The notes below the pieces were generated by a model. That model was not told the DNA's origin and ran no database searches. It was given only the letters and a program-made list of their open reading frames with translations. This document shows, one piece after another, positions 11,600 to 22,805 of a stretch of DNA of 64,000 bases. The stretch lies in assembly GCA_016584305.1 (NCBI GenBank), contig JACEEZ010002651.1, forward strand, positions 2,501 to 66,500. Reading direction: 5' to 3'. Made by a program: the position numbers and the translations under genes. This DNA comes from Chionoecetes opilio. Taxonomy: Eukaryota > Arthropoda > Malacostraca > Decapoda > Majidae. How positions within the stretch are numbered: position 1 is the first letter of the stretch; each line of letters begins with the position of its first letter.

Positions 11600-13850
11600 A
11601 AAAAATGACTCGAGTACCCTTCCCGACATAGATGACCGGCCCCACTCTGCGACCTCGGTACAAAATATCGTAAAAGCCTGTATGTTCAATGCGCGTAGCA
11701 TCCAAAATGAATGTTCAGACTTTGAAGCTATTGCTGCGTCCATAGATGATAATTGTATTGGTGTAACTGAATCCTGCCTTACCACTACACATAGAGACTT
11801 TTTGGCTGAATATGATATACTTAGCTACTTAATGTTTAGTTAGGAAACGGAGAATAATATGATAGACGGAGGAGTATTATTATATATAAATGCCAATCTT
11901 CATCTTATAGTAATTGAATACGAGATAATTGATATTGTGGACTATTTATTTTTGGAGTTAAACATCCGTTCGGATTGATAATTTAAAAAAATTGAAATTT
12001 ATAACAGATAATTGAAATGAGTAATCCGTTCAATTGCGTCATCTTTGGTGATTTCACCCTAGCCGTTACTTCTTGGCGTAATCCGCTAAACTTTCACTCC
12101 AGTTATGACTTATAGCGATTTATTATTAAGTTTCTTAACTCAGCATATTCATAAACCCACGAGAGGTAACAACATATTAGACCATGTCTTTTCAACAAAT
12201 GCTGATTTTCTAAAGATTGTGAATATTGGCCCTGAATTTGGTACTAGCGACCTTATAATCGTGTCCCTTAATATAGATTTCGAAGTGTACTGGGAAAGCG
12301 TTAACGATGAACAAATTTCCTCTATAGACAAAGTAACTTAGCAAGACTTAAGTCGATTTTATCAGAAGCAGATTGGAGTGTATTATCAAATGAAACGGAA
12401 ATCATGTGGCATATCTACCAATATCTTAAATAACACTGTAAGGTCCTGTGTTCCAGTCGGGAAAAGACGTTCACGTAATAATAAGAATACACCTATGTGG
12501 TGGAACAGCCAAACTGAATTTGGGCTTTTACAGAAAAAACTGGCCTATCGCAAATACTTGTCACATCAAAGCATAAACGATAAGCTAGGGTTCAAAATAA
12601 TACGGCACGATACAAAAAAGTTGATAAAGATGAGTAAGAAAGATTTTGAAATATATACTCCAAGTATCAGTAATTCGAACCCCAAATAGTTTTGCAGTTA
12701 CGTGCGTAAGAAGAAAGTTACCACATCGAACATATTTCCATTTTGTTTCGAAAACGGTAAACATATTAATAATGAAATCGAGATGGCTGGAGTTTTAAAT
12801 GATTACTTTGCTTCTGCTTTTACAGTTGAAGACATAATTTAAAAAGAAGTGGACTGCGACCAGAGTAACGTAATTCCAATGAGCAATTATGAATTTCTTG
12901 AGGACACAGTAATAAGCGATAGATAAACTCGATGTGTATTATCAATCCCCCGGGTCAGACTGTATTGCACGGTAAGTTTTAAAATAAGATAAGATAAGAT
13001 AAGATTTTCATCCTATCTAGACACTTTGCAAGTACCAGCTACAAGGTTATTGACTATACAAAGCATCGCCACGTCAGCACGAACTAGGCGGACTCGAACC
13101 GCTGACCGAATGCACAGGGACGCTGCACATTGCGAACTCACGTCTCTACCAACCTTGCCACCCTGACGGGCAGTTTTAAAATAAGCCAGTTATCAAATTG
13201 TACTTGTACAAACCTCTAGGAATAGTTTTTAACAAATCCCTCAATTTCTGGCAAAGTTCCTTGCGACCGGAAACAAGCAAATGTTACTCCAATGGAGAAA
13301 AAAGATAATTTGACAACCAAGCAAGTACAGACTAATCAGCCACACATATGTCGTCTGTAAATCTATGGAAACTTTAATACCAGACAAGGTGGTACGTTTT
13401 TTACAAGACAATAATATGTTCAAAAACTCCCACGACGGCTTATGAAATAAACTCTCATACCAGAACAATTCCCTTTGCTTTTTTAATCAATGGCGTATGC
13501 AGCACGTATGGTGAGACGAAGGCAATACAATAGATATAATTTATCTTGACTGTCAGAAAGCATTTGAAAAAGTCCCCCATAAGCGTATACTGAATACAAT
13601 TAAGTCGCACGGCATAACTGAAAATATTAGCAAGTGGATTAAAGACTGGCTTTCTTAGAATAGGCATTGTGTCGTAATGAAAAGGCATCTAGTTGGCGAG
13701 ACGTTATAAGAGGTTTACCACAGGGATCTTTCCTCTGTCCTATATTTATCATAATCTATGTAAACGATATTGACGAAGGCCTATCGGTAAGATTTCAAAG
13801 TTAATATATATTTTTACTTACGTAATAATGGAACGGTCAATGGCAAAAAA
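11600..13850 (+). mobile_element. CR1-like non-LTR element, EN and RT domains, decayed
   Basis: The endonuclease domain is readable despite stops: CMFNARSIQNE, then FEAIAASIDDNCIGVTESCL (about 11720-11780), VIFGDFTLAV (about 12040), THEP-type KPTRGNNILDHVFSTN (about 12155) and GPEFGTSDLIIVSL. A connector region follows, with RNNKNTPMWW (about 12478). RT blocks come after the nested SINE: CQKAFEKVPHKRIL (about 13551), SKWIKDWLS and a broken GLPQGS block (about 13715). In-frame stops and frameshifts mark it as dead. Confidence 0.65.
12989..13171 (-). mobile_element. tRNA-derived SINE with 14-bp target duplication
   Basis: On the minus strand the head has an A-box-like TGGCAAGGTTGGTAG and B-box GGTTCGAGTCC. 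The 3' tail is a run of TTATC units (12982-13007 on the plus strand). Exact 14-base direct repeats AGTTTTAAAATAAG flank it at 12975-12988 and 13172-13185, defining the insertion into the CR1-like element. Target duplication of this length fits L1- or RTE-type mobilisation. Confidence 0.8.
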
Positions 13851-14066
13851 ATAAAAAAAGCACTGCCAGTCCCTATAAAGCAGATAGTAACAGATTCCTG
13901 AAAGTGGGTGGGCCACTTTGGTTTTACTTTGGGAAGTGTTTTGATACGCCTCTCTTGAAATAATTTAAGTAGTTGAATGTGGAAAGATAGAAACAGGAAG
14001 AGAGTTCCAGAGTATACCAGTGAAAGGGATGAAAGAGTGAAGATAGAGCATTGAGTTAGACTTATA
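13851..14066 (-). mobile_element. jockey-like element, 3' end, inverted
   Basis: The reverse complement matches the end of the jockey copies at 2665-4975: SFIPFTG-type C-terminus with TLFPVSIF, then a 3' untranslated region with GGACTGGCAGTGC and a T-rich end. It abuts the preceding CR1-like element and the following RTE 3' end. Confidence 0.65.
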
Positions 14067-14069
14067 AAT

Positions 14070-14348
14070 CAATCAATTGGGAGCATACGCCGGGTGGCGC
14101 GGCGCCTCGCCCACCCTACGAAGCCACTCCCGGGGGTCAGCACGCGTGAGTTTCCATGCAGGTTCCCTTTCCATACCAAGCAACTCTCGGTAGGAAGCAC
14201 CAACTTCCCCAAGCCACGAGCATTGTGGGCGTCCCCTTGGCCTCCTCCACTTCGGGCTGTCACTTACAGATACAACCAGGTGGGAAGGATCGGTTTTAGG
14301 GTAACGTGTCACATGCCCATATAGCCGAAGTTGGCACTGACGGACTAT
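14070..14348 (-). mobile_element. RTE-like element, extreme 3' end
   Basis: Only the last 280 bases of an RTE copy are present. The minus-strand reading is LRLYGHVTRYPKTDPSHLVV to RRVGEAPRHPAYAPN, and the tail is ATCA-type repeats. The next RTE copy begins directly against its truncated 5' end, so two insertions share a junction. Confidence 0.75.
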
Positions 14349-15475
14349 CAATTAATCATTGGGGGCATACGCCGGGGGGCGCGTTGCCTCGCCCACCCTA
14401 CGACGCCACTCCAGGGGGTCACCACGCGCGAGTTCCCATGCAGGCTCCTTTCCCATGCCAAGCAGCTCTCGACAAGAAACATCAACTTGCCCCAGCCACG
14501 AGCCTTGTGGGCGCCCCCTTGGCCTCCTCCACGCCGGATTGTCTCTTACAGATACAACCCGATGGAAAGGATCGGTTTCAGGGTAGCGTGCCACATGCCC
14601 ATATAGCCGAAGTTGGCGCTGACGGACTATGCAGGTAATAGGCCTCGATTCAGTCTCACGGTGCAATCGCTGATTTGACACGTAATCATCCCAGCGATAC
14701 CCCATGATTCTGCGAAGACACTTATTACCAAAGGCATTGATTCGTCTCTTCAAGTCACTATTTAGTGTCCATGTCTCACAACCATAGAGTAAGACAGGGA
14801 TCACAAGCGACTTGAAGATCCGGATCTTTGTCCTCCTGCACAGGTACCGACAACGCCAAATACTCCCACTGAGCGAGTCCATAACACCGTGGACTATGCC
14901 AATCCGCCGTAAGACTTCTTGACGTGACCCGCCGTCATTATGGACTGCGCTACCAAGGTATGTAAAACTTTCCAAGATCTCAATGTCCTCACCACACGCA
15001 TGAACAGACTGAACTGCTTCATCTAGTAAGTCTCCAAATACCTGGACCTTGGTCTTGAGCCAGGAGACCTCAAGTCCCAAAGGCTTTGCCTCCTCGTGCA
15101 GCGCCTCGAGAGCCATCACCAGGACCTCCAGCGACTCAGCAAAGATTACTGCATCATCGGCAAAAACAAGATCAGTGATCTTGGTGTTGCCGACGGATGC
15201 TCCACAATCACTTTGATCTACAACCTTGTCCAATACCCAGTCCATACAAGCGTTGAAAAGTGATGGGGCAAGGACGCACCCTTGCCTCACTCCTGTATTC
15301 ACAGGAAAGAAGCTGGATACACCTGCCCCACACTTCACAGCACTCTCAGTCCCAGAATACAGACCAGTTATCAAACCAATAGTCCTTGCAGGAATCCCTC
15401 GAAGTCACAGAAGATCCCAGAGTGACTCACGATGCACTGAGTCAAACGCCTTCTTGAGATCAACATAGGCTGCAA
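14349..15475 (-). mobile_element. RTE-like element, 5'-truncated, ORF still open
   Basis: A 340-residue open frame (14352-15374) covers the RT palm to the C-terminus: NTGVRQGCVLAPSLFN, the catalytic box LVFADDAVIFAE (about 15160), SFTYLGSAVHNDGG, LLYGCETWTLNSDLKRR and RLYGHVARYPETDP. A frame break near 15405 separates it from the DLKKAFDSVHRESLWDL segment that reaches 15475. The intact FADD box and long frame make it one of the younger copies, though it lacks the endonuclease domain and cannot move by itself. Confidence 0.85.
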
Positions 15476-15862
15476 GCACGGACTATGCAGGTGATAAATC
15501 TCGATTCAGTCTCTCGGTGCAATCACTGATTTGACGTGTATTTATCCCAGCAATACCCCATAATTCTGCGAAGACACCTAATATCAAAGGCATCGCCTCT
15601 TCAAGTAGCTATTTAGTGTTTATGTATCACATTCATAAAGTAAGACAGGGATCACAAGCGACTTGAAGATCCGGATCTTTTTCCTTCTGCACCTGTACCG
15701 ACAGCGTCAAATACTTGCGTTGAGCGAGTCTATAATACCGTGGGCTAGGTCAATCTGGCGTAAGACTTCTTGACGTGACCCGCCGTCATTCTGGACTGTA
15801 CTATTAAGGTATGTAAAATTTTCAAAGATATCAATACAGTATCCTCGCCGCACGCATTAGCA
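15476..15862 (-). mobile_element. RTE-like element, diverged 3' fragment
   Basis: This repeats, with more substitutions and small deletions, the segment corresponding to 14630-15000 of the adjacent copy, from GGACTATGCAGGT through the GACTTGAAGATCCGGATCTTT stretch. It begins exactly where the previous copy is truncated, so the younger copy probably landed in this older one. Confidence 0.65.
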
Positions 15863-15906
15863 TACTATTATACCAGCCAAGGACCAAAATTATAAACTTT
15901 TACCGG

Positions 15907-18749
15907 CATGGAATGTTAATAGCCGGCATCCATGCTAAATAAATCTGTCTTAGGTCAGACAGAAATTCTAGGGTTGATGGCAATAAAAATGTTGACCTTA
16001 AAGGTCATTTCAAGGTCATTTTGCGGCCCAAAAAGATTAAATTTCAAAGTCATCCACATATAGTCATGTTATATATCAAAAGAAAGGTGTCAGTCAGTAA
16101 TCACTTCTACCATATATAATAACTTGCACTAATATTATAATGGGGAGTTTTCTAATAAGCTCACGCTCAAGCCTGTCTCTCAGGCTGTCACATCCTCTGC
16201 TCTGTGAGGCTGAATGATCTATCATTTACCGTAAATTCTCTGTACTTCTTTGGGACATATCAGAATTATCCTTCAATACAACAACTGAAACAGTTCTTAA
16301 TAAAAAATGTAGTTTATCATTTTATTTGTCTGCACTTGGTGAAAATATTGGCAAAACAATTGAATACTTGAAAACTCAATCTTTAAAAATCGTCTTTCCA
16401 TAAAAAAACACAAGTTCAAGCAGAATGAGGCTTCAAGAAATATCTACTTGTATGTAAGCATTCACTGAGTACCTATTTTGGGTGTATATGTCTCTCTTAC
16501 GACGAACATTTAACCAAAACAGAGTGTGGCGTTCAGCATCTCCACAGAAACCATCCCGCCGGCAGGATCTGCTATCACCCACTTTCCTGTTGACACGACA
16601 CGGGGATGGACAGCTCAGCGCCGCCGCTCCTTACCTCACAGCTCATATCACTGATACTCCTAACTTCTCAATACCACAGGCTACATGTCATCCTAACTAT
16701 CATCACCCGCTTATCTCATCACACTCTCTATCCTCTACTGGAATATTCGTGGCATCCGCTCCCACATACCGTTTCCCACATAAAGAAGACTTTCGTCTCC
16801 TTATTTCGTGCTTTGACTGTGACTTGTGTTGTGTTGGGGCGGAGCGGAGTGGCGCGTGTAGTTACGTGACAGACGTGCAGTCACTATGTACTGTGGGTAG
16901 TAGTAGTTGGGGTAATAAAGCCGTGCACAACAGTAAATGTCTCCTTGCAGTCCTTTCCGTCTCCTCCATAGCCCCGAGCCGTTAGTGTGACGAAGTTTGA
17001 GAGGGGTGGGTTGCCCCCCCCTCCTTCGTTACAATAGGATAAACCAGAGGACATAGGGTATTCAGAGGGAAGGGTTGATTGATTGATTCAGAGGGAAAGA
17101 TTGAGGTGGAGGGGCTTAGAGTTCGCGGCGGGGGAAATAGTAAACAAGACCATGTATTGTCTTCGATAGAGGACTGTTCGTTGAGGTGCCAAGCACTTAA
17201 ATTACTTTTTGGTTAAATGTTCGTCGTAAGAGAGACATATACACCCAAAATAGGTACTCAGTGAATGCTTACATACAAGTAGATATTTCCTGAAGCCTCA
17301 TTCTGCTTGAACTTTTGTTTTTTTATGAAAAGACGATTTTTAAAGATTGAGTTTTCAAGTATTCAATTGTTTTGCCAATATTTTCATCAAGTGTAGACAA
17401 ATAAAATGATAAACTACATTTTTTATTAAGAACTGTTTCAGTTGTTGTATTGAAGGATAATTCTGATATGTCCCAAAGAAGTACAGAGAATTTACGGTAA
17501 ATGATAGATCATTCAGCCTCACAGAGCAGAGGATGTGAGATGCGCGAGAGACATCTGGCGGTTAGCTTCGAAAACTCCCCATTGAATCACAATTATCATC
17601 ACACATTTGTAACAAGTATTATAACTTCCATACAGGATATTTTCATGTAATTAACATCAAAAGAAACAGAATATTTTTAGGAACGTCATAAACATATAAT
17701 TATAAATACATATAATACATATAATATATATATAATTATATGTATATTTTTCCTAGTTCATCCGTGAGAACCAAGTACAGCTTGCACTTTGTTAGCTCGA
17801 GCAAGTAGGTCACATATCAATTGTATATATGTCAGCCATTTATACATGCCGACGAAAGCTAGTAACAAGAGACAGGAGCGGTCGGAAGTGTGGGAACGAC
17901 GGACAGAACATCTTGGATCACGGCACTAACAAGACGTTCATCTCACGAGCTCCCCGGACACTCACTGGCTGGCTATCTACATATCTGGTTGTAATAAATT
18001 ATAAGTTTCTTAATGGACTTAGAAATAAATGTGTACCAACAGGAAGTACCATTTTAATTTAGCCCAAAAAAGTATCTACACATAGACAGACTTATAATGG
18101 TGGCGTAAGCGGTGTGAATAAGATACCCAACGCATTTCTACAAGCAAATCTACACACCTCTAAAAAGAGTCTACCAAACTCTGAGCTTACAAACTCACAG
18201 CTCTCCCACGTTCTACCAAGTTTAACACTGACTACCCGCCGACCTTATACAAGCAACTACTACTACATAAGCTATACGAAGTTTGACGTTCTACAAAACT
18301 TTCCCACGTACTTCCACCTACAACCGAGTAACTATAATATCCTGCAACGTTCTCCAGCGCTTATAACAAACCACAACCAGCCAGTTATCAACCAGTACTA
18401 ACATCAACCAAGCAACCTAAGTATTTTTACCGCAACAAGCCAGCACAACCACGCCTATCTACATCATTATCATCGTTATCAAGCCGTAACCTATCGCAAC
18501 CACAAGCCAGCCAGCAACTACAAGTATTACTACAAGTCCACAAGCAACACTGTCTGAAATCCATTCCTATTTCAAGAGAGACAGACGCACACCATCTGGA
18601 AGTATGGAAGAGACAAACAGTTTGGTACTATTTTTAGATCAAACTATTGATATTAGAAGTAGGTCATGTAGGTCAAAGTCCACCCTAGTATTTCTGTCTG
18701 ACATATGACTGATTGATATAGCATATGTGCCGGCTATTAACATTCCATG
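15907..18749. mobile_element. Large fold-back element with long inverted arms
   Basis: Outer ends CATGGAATG...GTTAATAGCCGGCA (15907) recur inverted at 18722-18749, together with GTCAGACAGAAAT..CTAGGGT. Inner arms of about 375 bases are near-identical and inverted: 16142-16520 against 17210-17585. Shared landmarks include CTCATTCTGCTTGAA and ATTTACGGTAAATGATAGAT. The 690-base loop (16521-17209) is GC-richer and has a 167-residue open frame (16482-16985) that I do not recognise and that starts in the arm. The right arm is interrupted at about 17690-18640 by unrelated sequence resembling an LTR-element end (AATAAA signals and TGGTGGCGTAAGCGGTGTG near 18097). No transposase is visible. Confidence 0.6.
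17061..17098 (+). mobile_element. Tail-only retrotransposon insertion with 12-bp target duplication
   Basis: ATTCAGAGGGAA occurs at 17061-17072 and again at 17087-17098, separated by only GGGTTGATTGATTG. The insert equals the 3' tail repeat of the RTE-like family and nothing else. It reads as an extremely 5'-truncated RTE insertion. Confidence 0.5.
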
Positions 18750-21180
18750 CGCGACATTTTTTTTGAAGCCTTTTTACTTCTTGTCTGGTCTACTTTAGCA
18801 TTATAACAAATGAATATTAGGGTACGCTGTATAACAAAAATTCTTTTTCTCAACTTTGGCATGCCAATTTCCTATGTAAAATGGAGTTCTAAGACATTTT
18901 ATTTTTTCCTTTTTTGGCTTTTGAGAATTCTTACTATGAAAAATCGCACTTTTATATTGCCCCCTTTATAATAATGTTTAAAATGAGTACGCAGTGTCGG
19001 GTTGGGGTCCTGTGTTTTTGATCATGCACCAATTGATTTCCCAAATGACACGTGGTAAGCTTTTTCTGATAGGGGGTTTCTCACACTACATAAAGTGTCC
19101 GCCTTATTTGGGCCCTAGAATTTGTCCTCATGTCCTTTTTCCCTAAAGCGGGGCATGGTCTCCCGTGGGGGGGCCCACCCGGTGCCCCCTCTCTGGCCTG
19201 GCCCCCCATGCTGCCGCGCCTCTGTCCCCGCTTCACGACTCTTTCGGTGTCTGATGGGTAGAGAACCCCGGGAACCTCGTACGGCTTGCCCGGGATCTCC
19301 TGGATCTGACCCCCCGGCATAACGGGGAATGCCGGCCCGTGCACCTGGCCAGGTCCCATGATCAGTGTCTGAAAGCTGGTGGCTGACAATTCATTTGGGT
19401 GGTCCGGGGTCTTACCTGGTGTCCCCTACCCTCGCGCCCTCAGCTAAAAATCTGGGTCCCGGCGAACCTGCGGTCGTCTTCATCTGACTCCCCAATAGCG
19501 AGAAAAGGACACTTATGAGTGTGCCCCCCTGCTCCGTCCGCACGTAGAAGGCACAGCTTTTGGGCCCTTTTGGGCTGCGACCTCAAACTCTGAGCTGCGT
19601 GAGGATTGCTTGGGGCCGTCCCTATTCTGTGGTGAACCTTGATTCGTAGTATTTGAAGTCACCTCGGTATTTACTTGCTAGGTTTCCCGGTGTTCATTCT
19701 TTGCCATCAGCCCATGCTTTCTGGTCCCATGTACCGCGACTGGGCTGGGGTTTCCTTTGGGATTTGGGGACCCTTGCCACACTTGATCTCCTGCACCCGG
19801 GATGGGAGAACCCCCCGCTTCACCCTGGACAGCTGGTAGGAGACCTGCGGGTCAGGGACTGTTGACCGGATATCTCCGGTATCTCTTGGATCTTCACCGC
19901 CGGGCACCCTCTGAACTCTGCTTTGTACCCCCTCTCATTCAGCTGGACGCAGACTGCAAAATGGCCCGTGAAGCCAGGTCAGATAGGTGGGGCCCGTCGA
20001 TCTGATGAAAAGGTGGCGCAGGGGCCCCACCGTTTGTTGCAACGCATTACCAGGAGCTTGCGTCCCAGCATTTTCCCCAAATGGGGCGTGAGTACCCCCT
20101 TCCACCCCGTGTTGGCCCAGTTGAGTCCCTTGCAGTACGACATGAGTCGGTGGGGTCGTATGTCACCAGCAGCCAAAGACCCACCCCCTGAACGAGGCTT
20201 TCAGGGGGACAAACCGGGGGCTCTGGTACAAGTGCCCCCGTACCTTTTCCCGATGGTCCTCGTCACTGGCCAGCTCCTCCCTGATCAAAACCTTGGTGCA
20301 GTTTCCCATAGCTGTCGGGGCACCATCGCCCCGGTCTTTTCCTTCCTCCCTCGAACCCAAAAACCAAATATTTTGGTACCCTGGTGCTTCCCTGGTCAAG
20401 GCCCCGGCGATGCCATGGCATCTGCCTGACCCTCCTCAGCTTGTTTTGGATCGCGACCGGACGACTGTCTGGGGAGATGGCCGAGCGATAAGGTCCTGGA
20501 AAATCCAGAACCAAGGCAGCAGCAGCGGGGGGGGAACGTCGAAACCCCGGGTACTTGGATGCGGACTGGGGCTTTTTGCCGTACGTGTTTACCGACTTCG
20601 CTGTTTTTTTTTTGACTTTTGGGTTTGTGATAGGGCCTTATACCTTAAAAAAGTTCCGCCATAAACCCCCACTTGGGGGAAAAAATAACGGGAAAAACCA
20701 TTGCCAGGAAAAAAGGGTTTTTTCCCGCAAAAAAGGGCGATTTTTTATGGAAGTGGCTTTCCCGGGGTCTTTTGGGGGACTTATTAGGTCTTCGGCAAAA
20801 TTTGGGGATACTTCCCCCATATTTTTAGCGCTCTACAACTTTGTCGTCAGTAAATTTTCGAATCTCGAACTTAAGTGGGTTTTTCTTTGAGTTTAAAAAA
20901 TGGGGTATGCTAAGCTATGTTTTTTCTATACATATAAAAAGTCCTTTTTGCATAGCAAAAAAGTGTCAAACCAAAGTTGAAGAGGGACAAACCCCCCCTT
21001 AAAAATTTCCCTTTTACATAAGAAACACCCTGCCAATTCGAAAAAATCTATTTTCCTTTTCTTTTTACCCCACGGCTACCCAATATTTTTCAAAAAAAAA
21101 ATTGTGTTGAAAATTTATTTTACAAAAAATATGTTCATTGATGGTTTTCAAAAATACTATATATCGAGGCACAGGGATTT
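18750..21180. other. Homopolymer-rich block of unusual composition
   Basis: From about 18760 to 21180 the sequence changes character. Runs of repeated C, G, T and A are lengthened everywhere, GC content is high at 19000-20560, and mono-nucleotide steps dominate at 20560-21130. Several overlapping open frames (for example 19081-19389 minus, 19923-20429 plus) have no motif I recognise. The pattern may reflect an unpolished assembly stretch or a degraded GC-rich repeat. I do not call a gene here. Confidence 0.5.
20470..20560 (+). repeat. Possible tRNA-Ser-like pseudogene or SINE head
   Basis: GATGGCCGAGCG matches a class II tRNA A-box. A stem-like CCTGGA-AAA-TCCAG follows at the anticodon-arm position, and a degenerate B-box (CGTCGAAACCC) ends in CCCGGG. 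The variable arm contains a homopolymer of G. The block has abnormal composition, so this may be a corrupted tRNA-like sequence. Confidence 0.3.
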
Positions 21181-21229
21181 TTACATTTATATTTCTTTTG
21201 AAGCAGGTGCATCAGCAGTCTTACACTTA

Positions 21230-22430
21230 GTTTTGCAGACGGTCACCGTTCGAGGCAGACAATAACGGAGTCCAATGGATTGTCAAAAAACCAATTTCAC
21301 CTGGTCTTTGGATTTTAGACAACCCTTTTATTTTTTTCCAAACATCTGGGGGGGAAAAGTCACAAAAAATATTTTCCATCTCCGCCTAAAGCCAAATATT
21401 GGCCTGGTAGTTGGCGCGTTGGACATGAGTCATGAAGCTCCAAAGCATCACGTGTTGGAGGAAGCAGTTCCAGGCCTGTCTTGGCCTTGCTGATGACAAT
21501 GCTGAACATGTGCAATCTTGCACTGTCAACTGTCTACAGCCCTAGACTTCGATAGAGGCTGCAAACAAACTGTTCAACCAGTCCAAGCTCACCATCACGG
21601 CCAATCCCTTCTACCAGTCGTGGGTTTAAAAAAAAAAAAATTCCAGCTGGTCTTTTTTCCATATTTACCGAATAAAACGTTGTGTAGCAACTTGTGAGTA
21701 CGTGGAACGTCAAGAGGTTATTCTTCACTGCATTAGGAACACCCTTTGCTACTTGATGAATGGGAATGCACTTCTGCTTCTTTGCAATCGCAGAGAGCAT
21801 CCAAACTTCACTTGCTTTAGAGGCGGTGAAGTGCAAAAGGAGAAGCATTACATCAGTATCTCTGCACTTCACAAGAATTCGTTGATAGCCCATATCCACT
21901 GCTTCGGGGGCATGAAAAATCAAACTTGTGTCAGCTTCTTCATGATTCCCATTAAGTTTGAGGTCATCTTCATATCTTCTGGTTGATTCTGCCCCAGTGT
22001 GGTCCATGAATCCACCTCCAGTTACCATCTCGTATTCTTCTGGAAGATCTCTGGTTTTCTGGATGATCATTTCTGAGAGGAAATGTGCCAGGTGTGGCTT
22101 GTTTTCATCCATAGCAACAAATTGGCTCCTAACCTTAGGCAGTGGAACATCTGGCCCATATATTATCTATCAAATAGGTTTCTTTTTGGTCACTTGTTTT
22201 GCTCTGGTACCAGATTTGATTGAATCCCCATCCAGATAGCGATCGTACACAATGTCAACTCATGTCGTGTTATCTCCAAAATAACGTGTCACTGAGTGAA
22301 TACAAGCAACAGCATAGTCTCCAAATGTCTGAAAACCATGAGGTCATTCCAGCAGTTGGCAAGGACTTGATCAAGAACATGTTGTACAAGTTATCCCAAA
22401 CAGCTTGTATATATTTCTGCGTTTACTGTT
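21230..22430 (-). pseudogene. FEN1/XPG-like nuclease of a repeat-associated family, decayed
   Basis: Minus-strand reading gives, in order, QTFGDYAVACIHSVTRYFGD (about 22330), YDRYLDGDSIKSGTRAK (about 22240), an open 192-residue frame (21534-22112) with NHEEADTSLIFHA (about 22000) and RILVKCRDTDVMLLLLHF (about 21870), FHVLTSCYTTF (about 21690), and then QRANYQANIWLWAE (about 21430). The EEAD...D.D spacing (27-29 residues) and a following GCD-equivalent about 45 residues on resemble the acidic active-site motifs of the 5'-nuclease superfamily. Here the GCD triad reads SCY, so the copy is presumably inactive. Stops occur near 22270 and 22165. The family is not known to me by name; the nuclease call is inference. 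Confidence 0.55.
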
Positions 22431-22432
22431 AA

Positions 22433-22700
22433 GTGATGTCGATGATCTTCATAAGGGAATTGAAGAAGACAACAGCATCAAGCAGAGTGTGTGCAGCATT
22501 GCTCAAGACATTGTGTATGCAGATTAAAAAAACGAAAGTTGACACCAAACATATTGGTTTAGGGCTTGCACTCCACCAAGCTACACGTTCCGAAGCACTT
22601 TCGGGTATCTTCCATGTAGCGAACCATACCATTGGTATTGATATAGTTCGAAAAGTTGATACGTCGATAGCTCAAAACAATCCTCAAAGATTTATGAAAA
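22433..22700 (+). pseudogene. N-terminal fragment of the same repeat-associated family, inverted
   Basis: An open frame at 22433-22747 reads KHIGLGLALHQATRSEALSG and later DIVRKVDTSIAQN. I recognise LGLALHQATRS as a conserved N-terminal block of the protein family whose later parts lie at 21230-22430. It is on the opposite strand to those parts, head to head with them. The locus has therefore been rearranged by an inversion. It ends 60 bases before the TTAA-flanked element at 22806. Confidence 0.5.
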
Positions 22701-22805
22701 ATGGCAACGTCTATATATTCCTTACAATATCATCAAAGAATGAATGATCCACTGCTCATGCGTCAACATTGATGTTCAATTAGAGACTCCGAGGCTACAG
22801 TTTAA

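Noticed and set aside
14094..14324. Plus-strand frames over RTE 3' ends (here, 14306-14638 and 31357-31661)
   Set aside because: They are antisense shadows of the conserved RTE C-terminus.
16482..16985. 167-residue protein gene in the fold-back loop
   Set aside because: Starts within the inverted arm, no known motif; kept only as a description of the loop.
19923..20429. 168-residue frame in the GC-rich block
   Set aside because: No recognisable motif, overlapping frames on both strands, and homopolymer runs that make the frame unreliable.
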